NCBI GenBank assembly: GCA_023014335.1
Contig: JAECYW010000015.1
Location: 930,001 to 994,000 of the forward strand
Direction of reading: 5' to 3'
Length of the DNA stretch: 64,000 bases
Source of the DNA: Galerina marginata
Taxonomy: Eukaryota; Basidiomycota; Agaricomycetes; Agaricales; Galerinaceae
Part shown: positions 25,214 to 37,600 of the stretch, piece after piece
How the letters are laid out: each line of letters begins with the position of its first letter
Position numbering within the stretch: the first letter of the stretch is position 1
Notes under the pieces: model-generated
The model's input: the letters and a program-made list of their open reading frames with translations, nothing else
Databases searched by the model: none
Told to the model about the DNA's origin: nothing
Translations under genes and position numbers: made by a program

Positions 25214-25373
25214 AGCACCCCCTCAAACCAGTACCCATGACTTGACCGTCACCGAATACCCTCCTCGAGCACCCCCTCAAACCGATACCCATGACTTGAC
25301 CGTCACTGAATACCCTCTTGAGCACCCCCTCAAACCTGCATCCATAACCTGAACGCCGCTGAGTACCCCCTTT
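25214..25373. repeat. tandem repeat, about 53 bp x 3
   Basis: Three successive copies starting AGCACCCCCTCAAACC at 25214, 25268 and 25321, each containing CCATGACTTGACCGTC-like sequence and ending AATACCC. Immediately inside the left LTR. A second tandem pair of about 50 bp (CCTCTCCCTCGGAC...CAACCATCACCTA) follows at 25465-25564. Confidence 0.75.
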
Positions 25374-25825
25374 ACTTCGCCTCTCCGGTCCTCTGGATAA
25401 CGCCTCGGACTATCACCCCCTCGGCCGTGTATCCCATGGCTCGACCACCATATCCTCCCCTTCGGACCTCTCCCTCGGACTTTGTGGTTGTACCAGTGAC
25501 TCAACCATCACCTAGACCTCTCCCTCGGACCTTGCGGTTGTACCGGCGACTCAACCATCACCTAAACCCAGACCCCCAGTGACTTGACCGCCACTAAACC
25601 TCAACCCACAGGAGACTAGACTGTCCCCCGTAACCCTAACCTGAGAGAATCCCTCCCCCAGCCCAAAAACAACAGGCAAACCATGCCACTTCAGGTACCA
25701 AGCTCCCCAGCTCTTAGTTGTAGCCCCTAGTAGACCTTCCTAGTGCCAACCGAATAGACCAGGTGTGATAAGACCAATCCCCACCCTTGAGAATGAACCA
25801 GTGCCCAAAGACCAGAGCACAGAGA

Positions 25826-26029
25826 TTACATTCTCGTCTTAGCGAGGAATGAGCGTAGATTAGAATACGGACTTTGAGTAAGCGGAAAGCACGTGACAAT
25901 CAACAGATCATCGTCGCTGTTCCACACGCTGATGATTCGTTCTTGTCATTGTCTCCGTCACCTCGCGATTCCAGCGAGAAGTGCCGTCGCCATTCCGAGT
26001 GCCCCAGAGCACTCCTTTCCTTGTTTTCA
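25826..26029. repeat. 204-bp repeat Y, copy 1
   Basis: Starts TTACATTCTCGTCTTAGCG and ends TTTCCTTGTTTTCA; nearly identical to 30081-30284, 4.2 kb away in the same orientation. Both lie inside the LTR-type element. Confidence 0.8.
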
Positions 26030-26539
26030 TCCTGCATATATCTGTAACCGTACATGCCTGGCATGCCACATGTTCCCCGAAATCGATTCAATGACAGACC
26101 ATCCGGACACCTCTTAAGCCCAACGGCCTTTTCAAACCACCAGAACACACAGATACGTTGCCAAACCTGCGTTTTATCTCTACTTTCCCTTGCACAGTTC
26201 GCTTCCCCTTGGAACCTCCAAACTTTGTCCAGCCAAAGCACTCATCGTCCTCAAGACTCGCAGGCGCAGAGCCCGAACTTCATCCATCCGGTAACCTCAT
26301 CTCTCGTGTTATATCTGCTGTTCCATGGCCGCCCACCACGTCGTACACATCAAACCGCCTCCCTATCTCACATTTCAAGACATACACAAGACGCTCGCGA
26401 TTGCGAACCAGCGCTTCATCATCAAGCTTGACCATGCTGTTGGTACTTGGTGCTCGGCTATTCGTTCCGCTACTCGCCATACAGCTCGCTACCCTTTGCC
26501 ACATGGATTCGCCACTCCGCTTTGGTCCTTCGGCCACTG

Positions 26540-27240
26540 CTACTCACTACTCGCTTCTTGCTATACGGGCTCGCTACCCCTCGCTATTGCTACTCGCTAC
26601 TTGCTATACGGGCTCGCTACCCCTCGCTATTGCTACTTGCTACTTGCTATATGGGTTCGCTACCCCTCGCTATACGGGTCCGCTACCCCCTTCGGCCCTT
26701 TGGCCACGTTATTGCTACTTGCTACTTGTTATACGGGTTCGCTACCCCTCGCTATATGGTTCGCTTCCCCTCGCTATACGGCTCCACTACCCCCTTTACA
26801 ACCCCGCTTTGGCCCTTTGGCCACGCTGTTGCTACTCGCTACCTGTTATATGGGTGCGCTACCCCGCGCTATACTGGCTTGCTGACCCAAACGACAGAGG
26901 AAGCCGGAGCCATCCGCCTCGCCGAGACTCGCACACGACCACGATCACAACCGCGGATGAGCGGCGACCACGACAACAAGTGCAAGGTGTTCCTTCCTGG
27001 CGACGACTCCCCCCCCCCCCCCACCCTTTTCGGCCCTTTGATCATGCTATCGCTTCGCGCTATACGGTTTGCTATCTCACCTCAGCCCTCTGACCACACT
27101 CTCGCTACTCGCTATTTAGGTTTGCTACCCCCACTTCGGCCATTTGGCCATGCTACAGGTACACACTATTTTGTGCACGTCAGGCTTTATTGCTGGTGAC
27201 ATTAGGCTTCTCGCCATGCTACTTGCTACTCGCTACATGT
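26540..27240. repeat. imperfect low-complexity tandem repeat (GCTACCCCTCGCTAT...)
   Basis: Words such as GCTACCCCTCGCTAT, TGCTACTTGCTA and TATACGGG(T/C)TCGCTA are reiterated many times between about 26540 and 26880, then more loosely to 27240, with GGCCCTTTGGCCA interspersed. The lack of stops here creates long open frames in all three plus frames that are not genes. A 14-base run of C lies at about 27010. Confidence 0.75.
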
Positions 27241-28074
27241 ACTCATCATTCGTCGTATTGTACAATGTCATATCGAGTTCAACCACCGCCTATTTCTGGC
27301 CCAACCACGTTAGGCCATATGTCGTACTCATATTGCGCTTCTACTGCATGCAATGACCGATATGTTTTCTCCTTCCCTAGGCTATCAGAATCTTTCACAG
27401 GTGCGTCAATCAGTCACTTTTAAACACTTCCGTCTCCTTCCTAACTCCTACGTATTCTTCGATTGCAACAACTTCTATGAATCAAACCACGCTACACAGT
27501 CTCTTCCAATGCGATGACTGAGTCACGCACCTTCGTGCTATCTATGTCTCTGTACGAGTCTATTTACTCCGAGTCTCCAGCAATTCACTTTCAACTATTG
27601 TTTATTCATTTCCGTCTTCAGTTCAGTTCTTCCAACGTTCCTACAAACCTTTTCTTTAACTATGATGCATAGTTGTTTTGCCCTCCGATTAAATGTCGGG
27701 ATGGTGACACCCGAGCCGCGTTATATATTTTTCTAACATGATATTCATTTCATTTCTGCTTATTCGATCCATCTCCATCCTTCTTGCCATTTGCCTCAAT
27801 GATCAATTAACTTCTATCATCATTTTCACTTATTTTATGACTTCTTTGGGATCCCTTTTCTGTTCTGCACCCTAAAACCCAGCGCTCAAGGTCTCGATTG
27901 CTAGCAAATCCCAAGTTTATTGATGGAAAATGTTTTAACCCCAACTGTGTTCATCCTTATTCAAGTTAACTGTTTTCTCAGTTCCCGTTCCTTCAAGTTC
28001 AACCCTACCCTATTTCATTCAGTGCATATATGCCATGCTTTAGGATGCTGGGGTCGGTTTTCAATTTTCCTTCG

Positions 28075-28321
28075 ACGGTAAGCGGCGCGTGGCGACTAAC
28101 TCAATGCACAGCGCTATTCGCAATGAGTCTCGCATATGATACTTAAAAGCCTTGATCCATTGGTTTTCAATTTTCTCATTGCACCTTTCCTCGGTGCTCA
28201 GGCTGCTGTAGGACTATATGACCTCTTTTCTTTAACGGTAAGTGGCGCGTGGCAACTAACTCAATGCACAGCGCTATTCGCAATGAGTCTTGCATATGAT
28301 ACTTGGAAGCCTTGATCCATT
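28075..28321. repeat. direct repeat, 87 bp x 2, period 160
   Basis: ACGGTAAG(C/T)GGCGCGTGGC...GCCTTGATCCATT occurs at 28075-28161 and 28235-28321 with about six differences. Inside the LTR-type element; no coding frame. Confidence 0.75.
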
Positions 28322-29894
28322 CTAGGCCTTTATATCTCGTGTTGATTTTGCATAATGGGCAAATTGCTTCTATCACTCCGTGTTCATATTCGAAGCCTAC
28401 ACCGCAAAATACCCCAATACTACTCTGCACCGCAGTGATTTTATCAACATTAAATAATTGAATCCAGGTCCAAACTTCAAATGTAATACATTATACTGGC
28501 CGTTCCTTTCATGCTATGATACCCTCGAAAATTCTCATTGCGTTGACTCTCAACGCCTACTGCAACTTCTATTGCCTTGCTTTTCTTCACAGTTATTCCA
28601 GTTTCCTTCGTAACCTACTCACCTCCCAGTGCCAGACTGTTAGCAAATACCATGGATATGCAAATCCGCACGGGTATGGGTAAAGTCGTTCAGTTAGACT
28701 CATCCAACCTTTCAAGCTCAAATATTCTGTTTATCTTGCGCTACACCAACTCTGTCTGTGAATACTCCCCTTCCTCCCCCATTCCCTGCTACCCTCCGCA
28801 TAATAATGCAAACATTGCCTCTCTGGTTATTTCCGAAAGTAATAAAGGATTATAAAGGCTCAAATGGCAGCCAGTGCCACTGATTTAATCTTATCGCTTT
28901 TGTGCTCCATTTAATTCATGTCCGCTCCCCTTTCCCTAACTCTGCACCTCGTTGGTGGCAGCAGCTTGGCAGAAGCGCTAAGGATTGTCACAGGTAACCC
29001 CCCAGGGTTCCCAATTTTTCAGCCTTCCCGACCAGGAGTTCAGACTCGAGCGGGTTTGCTCAGTCCAGCGGGTATGGCGGGTCACACCTCCGCACATCGC
29101 TCCACATATGATAAACTTTAAAAACCAGACGGTTCCCGCCGGTTTTCAATGAGCTGCAATTGCTAGCTGAAATATTTATTGAAATTTGTACCTTTTCGGT
29201 ATTCATCAACATCGCTCGAGACAGATCAGATCAAATCATGATGCTCTTCCCCGCATAATTTACAATTCAAGTCGCTGGTGTTGTCCACACCCTTTGGCCC
29301 AGACGGGTTTTATACATTGTGATTCGTAACCTCCAAAGTTCAACCTGGGTTGCCACTGAATACTTCCCCCTCTTTCTTCCAATGCCCACAACACCGCCTA
29401 CCTCGCAAATGGCAGTTGAAATCTGCCTCACAAAATAACAAAGCTTTGTCCTTCGTAATGTGCGCAAAGGCTTATCAATTATCAGTCAAGAGTGCCTGTA
29501 ACACTCATTAAATTCCGAATCTCGGGTCAATACTTGTTGTAAAACGGCAAGGCAAAATGCTAGATCATGCAAAGATCACGTTCAAGGTTTTCACGATGCC
29601 CTGACAAATTACATGCTTCCAATGTCACTTCCCCTCAAGCGGTTATCAGCACCTGCAGGCCGCAGCTAAGCCTAGTACTCAACCTTAGTCCTACAGCAAG
29701 ACCAAAGTGTCAACCTCAAAACTTCAGTGGGCAGTCAATGCAGTTGATCATCTACAGACCTTGGCCGACTTTCCACTATTCTCCCTAGAGTATATGCAAC
29801 CAGAAAACACATTGCCCTATTTCAAGCCTGTCTCCTAAAATTTGGGTATCCTCGCACGCTCCAATGCGTCGCCAGACTCCTATTAAGTGGGTAT

Positions 29895-30659
29895 CGCAGC
29901 GTTTGTTCGGATACCCTGTTCAAGTCAGGATCCGAGAGCGTATGTCGGGAAGTGCTCCGCACTTTCACCCACCTCGCTTCTCTATCTAATGCAAGCTTAG
30001 CTTTTAAATATCCAGGTAAATAAATCCTTGTAAAGAATTTAACTTCCCTCCAACGCGGAAGCTGAAAGCGCAACCAAAGTTTACATTCTCGTCTTAGCGA
30101 GGAATGAGCGTAGATTAGAATACGGACTTTGAGTAAGCGGAAAGCACGTGACAATCAACAGATCATCGTCGCTGTTCCACACGCTGATGATTCGTTCTTG
30201 TCATTGTCTCCGTCACCTCGCGATTCCAGCGAGAAGTGCCGTCGCCATTCCGAGTGCCCCAGAGCACTCCTTTCCTTGTTTTCACCCACCCGCCACTCCC
30301 TTTTCACCGACGTGAATCTTAAAATTCACGTCACTCCATGCTACAAGATGCTCGCGAATGCTTCAAGTTCTTGCCCGCTCGGCATATACTTTCGTGTTCT
30401 GATTACAGGTAATAAATTACTAAGTAATTACATCCGTTCACGCTGCATGGAGTGGTTCAACCCTCCCACCCTCGCAGCGTTTGTTCGGATACCCTGTTCA
30501 AGTCAGGATCCGAGAGCGTATGTCGGGAAGTGCTCCGCACTTTCACCCACCTCGCTTCTCTATCTAATGCAAGCTTAGCTTTTAAATATCCAGGTAAATA
30601 AATCCTTGTAAAGGATTTAACTTCCCTCCAACGCGGAAGCTGAAAGCGCAACCAAAGTT
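29895..30659. repeat. 187-bp repeat X (two copies) flanking repeat Y copy 2
   Basis: X copies at 29895-30081 and 30473-30659 (CGCAGCGTTTGTTCGGATAC...CAACCAAAGTT) differ at about one base. The first X runs directly into Y copy 2 (30081-30284). Copy structure points to recent local duplication or recombination inside the element. Confidence 0.75.
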
Positions 30660-30746
30660 GATGAGCTGGCAGCTGAACCACTGCCAAGAATGTCACAGAC
30701 ACAGGACTAGACCGTCCTGGAAGCAGACCGATAGCATAAGCGTTTG

Positions 30747-30920
30747 TGTCAACTTTTGAGGTCCAACCCAGGCACCCCAAACAGTTGGGTATGCTGTGAT
30801 ACGGCTGTCCAAACGCTTAGAGTAGTAACTACGTCACATGTCGCATGTATCTACATAGTTTCAAACTCAGCCAGCATCATCAGGTGGTGAGTGCCAGGAT
30901 CACGTGATCCATTCTCGTCA
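30747..30920. repeat. right terminal direct repeat (LTR) of the inserted element
   Basis: 174 bp, TGTCAAC...CTCGTCA. Matches the left repeat once the nested element is removed; only a few differences are seen (for example GTCACATG versus GTCACACG), which implies limited divergence since insertion. Followed by the TAGGT target duplication. Confidence 0.8.
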
Positions 30921-31852
30921 TAGGTACCTGTTATCCAGTGAGATGAATAGGAGACAAGAACAAAAGATGACACGTACCGTCTTGTCCTTGAAGTGATCGC
31001 CTGCCGTATTGGCAACCGCTGCTGTGGTTTTGATACCTACATAGTATTGCTGGACGGTGAGCTCTTATGCCCCTCTACGCATATTCAGCACTCACCGTTA
31101 AAGTAACGGATATTATTGTCACTCGACATGACATATTTGGTAAGCTTGCTAGATAAACCAAGCTCTTTGAACAGCTCCATCGTCCTCTTGCTGGCATCGT
31201 TGTCCGGATACCTCATGGCGCTGACGTCATAATAGTCGTGCTTCCCCTGGGTAGTCTTCGGGCTGAATTCGTATGTAAATAGCCTCCCCCCAGGGCGATT
31301 GCTCGCCTCGAATATCTTGTACGGAATACCCATATCTTGCAGAAGCTTAGCGGTACGCAGGCCGGTGACGCCAGCACCGATAATGGCTACGCTGTACCAT
31401 GGAGGATATATGGGCCTCCCGGGTGGAAACCTGGGATCATCGGGAGGGGTCCGTCGCTTCCTGTTGAACTTGAGCAGGCTTTCCCAGGAAACATGGCCAT
31501 CGCTCGGTGCTGGAAAGAGCGGGGGAAGCTGTGGGGACTCGTCGTCACCTTGCTCGAGCTCAGAAGAATCCTGCAAGGGCTCGTCATCACTAGGCTTGAA
31601 GTGAGGGAGGGCTTGCAGGAAGGTCAAGTCATCGGTTTTGATCTTCGGGTCCTTGTCCGCGAGCTCTTGAAGCTTCTTGTTGACAAAGTACTGGGCGACT
31701 TTGATACGTACACTTGAACCATCTGCCATAGTGGGTGATGTGGTGTTATCGTACGGGACTGGTACTGTGTTGGTGCAGATACCTGTGTCCGGCTGGACCT
31801 TTAAATCGGCCAGAACATAGATTCCTAAATTAAGCTTCCTCCAGCTTTTCAC
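30921..31852 (-). pseudogene. FAD-dependent amine oxidase, 5' part, split by insertion
   Basis: The 5' exons of the split gene, on the minus strand: exon 1 from ATG 31729 (or 31852) to 31096, exon 2 30978-31036, and the first 7 nt of exon 3 (30921-30927). Exon 1 has the FAD dinucleotide-binding motif VAIIGAGVTGLRTAKLL followed by KIFEASNRPGGR, then YDVSAMRYPDND. Introns carry GTGAGT/GTACGT donors and join in frame. Exon 3 breaks off at the element boundary inside a codon and resumes at 22443 without base loss apart from the 5-bp target duplication. This is the half with cofactor binding; it lacks the substrate and C-terminal FAD contacts, so no active enzyme can be made. Confidence 0.9.
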
Positions 31853-32820
31853 ATTACAGACGATTAGACGCTCGGCTGACTTTCCGGTCTCCTTTGGTAC
31901 TAGTCATATGCCTATGCCAAACATCCTCTATCGCGAACTTCCAATGGAATTTGGACGCTCTCCCTTCTAACGTTGAAATTTGAACTCTATCTCCTGCAAC
32001 GCGTTGAACGTCCACCAGGTATCCGCATTGACACTGCCTTCCTATCTCAAAATATATCTGTCAAACCCACGGTCGAGTGAAGGATCCGGAAAGTAATAAC
32101 AAAGTACTGACTTTATCTACGTTTTATGACTGACGAGGTACTCGAATCATCTTCCTAGAGATCTCGTTAATCCTAATAGGGGAACAGTTCAGCTTGAAAG
32201 CGGTTACAGGTCGGGATAATAGATAAGGAACGTGTTGATATCCTCGGCTTTACACCACATGACGTGAGCGCTTATGGACACATTTAGCGCCCGATAGTAC
32301 CATCGTGTCAATCGTGCCAATGAGGCACTGTTTCTAAGCTTAGGTCAAACCCTCGAACTTTGAAGGCTGCTGTTGTATCAAAACGTGCATCACGTCTTTT
32401 GTGAGACCCCAAAACGACATCTGAATAAAAGAAGATGGATTCTGCAAACATGGTGCTCAACAAAATAGATACTTCTAGTGCATATCACACGCTTACCGTG
32501 ATACCAACTGACTCGACTGGTGTGTTATTAAACTTCCTACATACAGTTAAAGGTTAACGGAGCAAAAAAGACGCAGCGTGCGGAATTAGTCGATATCTTT
32601 AGTTATCACAGAATATGGGAGCGCTTATCCGGACACTTGGCGCCTATTAGTAATGAGGTGTGAATGAGGAATAACATCTGACCCCCCAAACCTAATCTGA
32701 GCCATGCCTTGAACACGATGCGATTTGGAACTCACACATGACTTTCACACAGACGTGCAAGACGGAAAGGTGCTGACAGGTCATTCACAAGAGATCGCAT
32801 CTTCAAAAGCGAATGAGCAG
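31853..32820. other. intergenic, nothing recognised
   Basis: Upstream flank of the amine oxidase. Two imperfect copies of GAGCGCTTAT...GGACAC(A)TT.GCGCC occur at about 32270 and 32612. No coding frame. Confidence 0.4.
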
Positions 32821-32935
32821 AACGAGTCCTATTTATTTATTGGACTCGTTCTATTACTGATCTGGATCGGTGAAAAATCACGCAGGTATTAACACTTAAC
32901 GAGCCCGCAAACCCCGCATTTTATTTTTTAGGTAT
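32821..32935. repeat. dispersed ~110-bp repeat, copy B
   Basis: Opens with a perfect 9-bp-arm hairpin AACGAGTCC...GGACTCGTT, then CTATTACTGATCTGG, ACGAGCCCGCAAACC and TTTTTTAG. Same order as copies A and C. Confidence 0.55.
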
Positions 32936-33108
32936 GTATCCGTTCATTAGCTGCCCATCGCAAGCAAACACTATAGTGCCGACACGCCCCAAGGCTGTGT
33001 GGTCCAGTCGCGCATGCTGCCATGTCTTCATTTCGTCTTTTCTTGCTCTTCATAGCGGGCATAGTACTTTCCTTCTTTATGACAAGTTTATGTAGAGTTT
33101 TAAATACT

Positions 33109-33158
33109 TATGGGCTCGTTCATGCCACGCAATGCGATGGCCCACAAGGCAAGACTGT
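33109..33158. repeat. recurring element terminus (GGGCTCGT...AAGGCAAG)
   Basis: ATGGGCTCGTTCATGCC...GATGGCCCACAAGGCAAG resembles 44586-44630 in the same orientation, and 22525-22570 and 55666-55715 in the opposite one. Probably one end of a DNA element family. Confidence 0.45.
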
Positions 33159-33529
33159 GATGGCACGTCATGAACATTTTTTATGTGCGTGCAAAGCTGG
33201 ACGCCACTTGCATCCCGGCCAGTGGCGCCACGCTCCTGCCATGGCTTTTTATAGTTTCCCTGTTCAGAGTATTTCGTTACTCCACGGAAATGCTGCATAA
33301 ACGTTCACAAGCAACAAGGAAACATCGAGGTATTAATTTCGCAGCGAGAGGCCACCACGCTGCGGGACAACATCACCGTCCCGACTTAAATACGCAACGC
33401 TAGCATAGGACGTGTCCTATCAATTATACTCCTCCATCTTTCCTGTATTTCTCTACCACTGTGACGCCAAATCCAGACCAACACGGCCAATTCGCTAGAA
33501 CTGACGTTATCCCTCCCACGTTGCACGAA

Positions 33530-33796
33530 ATGGACGTGCCCGGGCAGCCTGGCACTTCTGCTCAGCCGCCTAGGAGAACCATCGTATTGAATGAACCTGA
33601 ACGTATCGCCGCACAACCAGTTGGCGATTCTGGTGCCCCTCTCGAGGAACTCGAAGAACTGGAGACCGCAAATTCAATACATTCTTCCTCCGATAATACA
33701 TACCACCATGCAAGCCCCGATGCTGAAATGGCAAAAAGGGGAGAAGGTTCTGACAATACACGGCTGGACCTTCGGATAGATTTAGTTCAAATGTAA
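33530..33796 (+). CDS. possible small acidic protein, unrecognised
   Basis: ATG at 33530 opens 88 codons (MDVPGQPGTSAQPPRR, then LEELEELETANSIHSSS). The composition is protein-like (Glu, Ser, Asp), but no domain or splice partner is recognised, and it lies among element fragments. It may be the first exon of a lost transposon gene. Confidence 0.25.
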   Translation: MDVPGQPGTSAQPPRRTIVLNEPERIAAQPVGDSGAPLEELEELETANSIHSSSDNTYHHASPDAEMAKRGEGSDNTRLDLRIDLVQM

Positions 33797-34692
33797 AAAA
33801 CTCCGCGTTGTTTAGAATCGAGATTTGAGTTTTGCTTAAACCTCGATACAGAAATGTGCATCCGGCCAATTTTGCCGTGCACTTGAACAAAAATTCGAGT
33901 TAATCGCATCCACGACGTAAGGATGAATTATGTTCAAGATTGGTTTTTGCACCAAATGCAACCCTTTCAAATTTCATGTGCTTCCAAACGAATGGCGTGC
34001 TCATCGGAGTTTCAAAGGAACTTGGTTTGTTTTTCGTCCAACGCTTTGCCAACGCCGCCCGTTTTTCTCTTCAACACCCCGGCCATTTCCCCAATTCTCT
34101 ATTTCACCTTTCTGTCATGAATTGTGTCCTCATGAAGGCATCTGTGATCGTCCTGTATTCTTGATTTCCCGCATGTGGGAACCATGTTAAATGGCACAGA
34201 TTGTTTGCCTACCTTAGGTGTTCCATCATCCCCAGAGAAAAGTCCGTCGAGGGAAATCAAGTCATTTCGAGAATCAAGCCGACCAATCTGACTCAGTCAA
34301 GGCACGTCAAGCCACAATCAACAATCAACAAACTTGATCCAACCCAACTTCAATGTGGCTGACCAACTCGCTCAAACTCAACGAAACTTCAATCAACTTG
34401 GGATCGATATGGGCAGTCAAAGCCATACAGAGGCTCAGTCTAATTGTACCTACAAACTGTTGAATCAAATCACTTGTTACATCTGATGCAATTGTGATAC
34501 CTTCTGACTTTGGCTCAACGTCTTCCATGGCCCCTCTGGGCTGCGTGCACCCAGCTACAACTTCAAACAAGATCACCTTCCGACCCCAACAACTCGAAAG
34601 CCTTAGCCTGCAGGCCTTAGAGCAGTGGTTTGTCCATTTCCATTATCTATCAATACCATTTATTGAACGGGCACCTTATCAACACAGATCCT

Positions 34693-37600
34693 TATGTTGG
34701 CAGCCCCCACTCTCTATTATTGCAAGTGTGTTCGCTGTAAACACGGAAAATGGGTCTCAAGAAGGACCTTATATGCCCACAAAAATCCATCCAAACCGCC
34801 AAAACCTGCTCAGACCGGACAAAGACACCAGTGGCTACCAATAGTTATGATATAATATAGGCAAGTGCCTGCACAGTCATTTATTTGCAGCCTAGGAATA
34901 TTATGATATGAGATCTTGTGGGCAATGATATGATATGGATATATTTCATTTTGCCAGGCCATGTCATTCTCATTTCATTGTCTGCCAGTCTTATATTTCA
35001 TTGTCCCCAGAGGACGATGTTTTAGCAATATCATTTCTATGTCATTATTTACCCAGGGTGATGTTTTTGCGATTTCATTTCCTGCCAGGCTTCCATTTCA
35101 TTGCTTCCCTAGGGCGATGTTTTAATTATTTCATTGTTGCCAGGCCTGTATTTCATTGTTTCCTGGGCAATATCTTTCCTATTTCATTGTTGCCTAGCTC
35201 TCTATTTCATTTATTTCCAGTGATATATTATATATACTGTGGGACTTGATTATGTAATATGATTGATCACTTAAATATTGCCTTTCCCATGCTTCTGCAG
35301 TCATTCTCTTATCATATTATGGGCTCAAATTGAAACTTATTTAGAAATAGGGCCCATACCCTCAGCAAGCAGGCTTACCAAATATCGCACTCATTTTGCA
35401 TTTAAAACATAAATAATTCAGATTATTAAATAGATAAACACTGTCCTGGTAATATTGAAATGAAATCATTAAAGAGTTATGAAATATTCCTAGGCAAGTA
35501 AAACATTGGTATGTGCAAGAAATGAAACAGGAAAGATATTGCCCAGGAAACAATGAAATACAGGCCTGGCAACAATGAAATAATTAAAACATCGCCCTAG
35601 GAAAGCAATGAAATAGAAGCCTGGCAGGAAATGAAATCGCAAAAACATCACCCTGGGTAAATAATGACATAGAAATGATATTGCTAAAACATCGTCCTCT
35701 GGGGACAATGAAATATAAGACTGGCAGACAATGAAATGAGAATGACATGGCCTGGCAAAATGAAATATATCCATATCATATCATTGCCCACAAGATCTCA
35801 TATCATAATATTCCTAGGCTGCAAATAAATGACTGTGCAGGCACTTGCCTATATTATATCATATAAGTGGTAGCCACCACTCACAAAGACAATTGAAGGA
35901 AGTGCTACCAGTGGATCTAGGCGAACCCGAATCATCTCTAAATGCAAATGGCAAGCGTACACATGTTGGAGGCGACGCGCAAAATACACGTCGCCAAATT
36001 CATCACCCGGACCTGGGTTCCAGTCTACGTTCACCGGGAAATCACAGAGAAGGCGAGGGCCTTACATCTGACGCCGATTTTGCAGAATGCAACCGAGAAG
36101 AAGTGAGTATATTTCATTCGTTCATGCACTCCCACTGAACTTGTCTTTGTGGAGCAGTCACCACCTTTCGGCCCCGAAACAGGCCAAGATGGACAATTTA
36201 GGCCAGCCGGCCACACCGAAAATGACCACTTTGACCCTCCTATGCACCACATTCAAGTTAACCCCAATTCAGGCGGCTCAGGCGGCCCAGATAACGACAC
36301 CTCGGAACCTGTGTTCTCTCGAATTGAAGATGTGAAAATAGCGCAGGAGTTCATTGCAGCTCTCTGGAAAGCCAATCTTGAGAATGGCGATCTCAACCAA
36401 TCTCAACTCGACGCCCTACTCAATCCGCCAGAGGGCGAAATCAATCTGGATGAGGAGGAAGACAAGTTTCTTCTCCTTTCCCTCCGTCTCTTCCTTGCAC
36501 AAATCAATTCTTCGCAAAACACCTACGACGAGACAATTGAGTCCATTCGTATTGCCCATCCCGATGACGAACTCTTGTCGTTTGATCGAATTAAACGCCA
36601 TATTGCGCTATTGACCGGCATCCATGCCATCATCAAGGATATGTGCCCGAACACTTGCATTGCCTATACTGGTCCTTTTGAGTCACTCGAGGTCTGCCCG
36701 CGGTGTGGAGAAACCAGGATCGACCCGTTAACCAAGAAACCACGCCAGAAGTTTTATATGCTTCCTATTGGCCCTGTCATTCAGGCCATGAAACGAGATA
36801 AGGAAACTTCTGGGAAACTCGAACACTTCAACAAGAAGACCAAGGCGGCCCTCGAAGAATATCTGCGGAATGGGTCAGTCTCTACCCTTGACGATATATG
36901 CTGCGGAACAGACATTTTACAACAAGTGCATGAAGGAAAGATCACGCACAATGACACTGTCCTCATGATGTCTTTTGATGGCGCTCAACTGTATCGAAAC
37001 AAAGTTTCTGACTGCTGGATATATATTTGGATATTTGTTGGCATTTCCCCTTGTGAACGGTACAAGAAGCGCTTTGTAATTCCAGGTGGATTTATTCCAG
37101 GACCTCACAAGCCCAAGGTTGTCGAATCATTCCTTTTCACCGGCTTGCATCATGTTGCTGCATTGAATTGTTTAGGCGGTCTCCCAGTCTGGGATGCACT
37201 GCGTGATGACAAACTCTATCGATCACACTTATTCATTCTATTGGCGACTGCGGATGGACCAGGAATGACTTACTTGAATGGACTAGTTGGACACTCTGGC
37301 AAGATTGGATGTCGTCTCTGGTGTGGCCTGGTTGGTCGGCACAAACAAGGCGCATCTCATTATTACCCAGTTCTCTTCAAACCACATGATTATCATGTTG
37401 CGGGGTGCGACCACCCAGACATCGATCCGACTCAGATTCGTGCTATTTCTCCAACACGCTATTCCGCAAATCTCCAGAAAGTTTGCGACAGTCTATCACA
37501 GGCCAGGTATGAAGAAAACCGACGAGAAACTGGTATTTGCAAGCCCAGCATTTTTAGCGGTCTCGATCATATACTTGGAATTCCCAACATGTTCCCGGGC

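Larger units (their letters stand above)
22444..30920. mobile_element. non-autonomous LTR-type element inserted in amine oxidase gene
   Basis: The element is bounded by direct repeats of 174 bp beginning TGTCAACTTTTGAGG and ending ATTCTCGTCA (TG...CA). The left copy is split (22444-22524 and 24920-25012), the right copy is 30747-30920. The 5-bp host sequence TAGGT is duplicated at 22439-22443 and 30921-30925. The interior (25013-30746) has no gag, protease, reverse transcriptase or integrase and is full of tandem and dispersed repeats, so it would need trans-acting proteins (LARD or TRIM-like). A primer-binding site and polypurine tract are not obvious. Without the nested insertion the element would be about 6.1 kb. 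The orientation cannot be fixed. Confidence 0.8.

Noticed and set aside
26158..27199. Three overlapping plus-strand frames of 186-311 codons
   Set aside because: They exist because GCTACCCCTCGCTAT-type low-complexity repeats contain no stops; all three frames are open over the same bases and read as the same reiterated peptides.
34935..35774. Two mirror-image proteins of about 100 aa on opposite strands
   Set aside because: They are the two inverted arms of the foldback MITE translated; repeated GATGTTTT/TTTCATT words create the frames.
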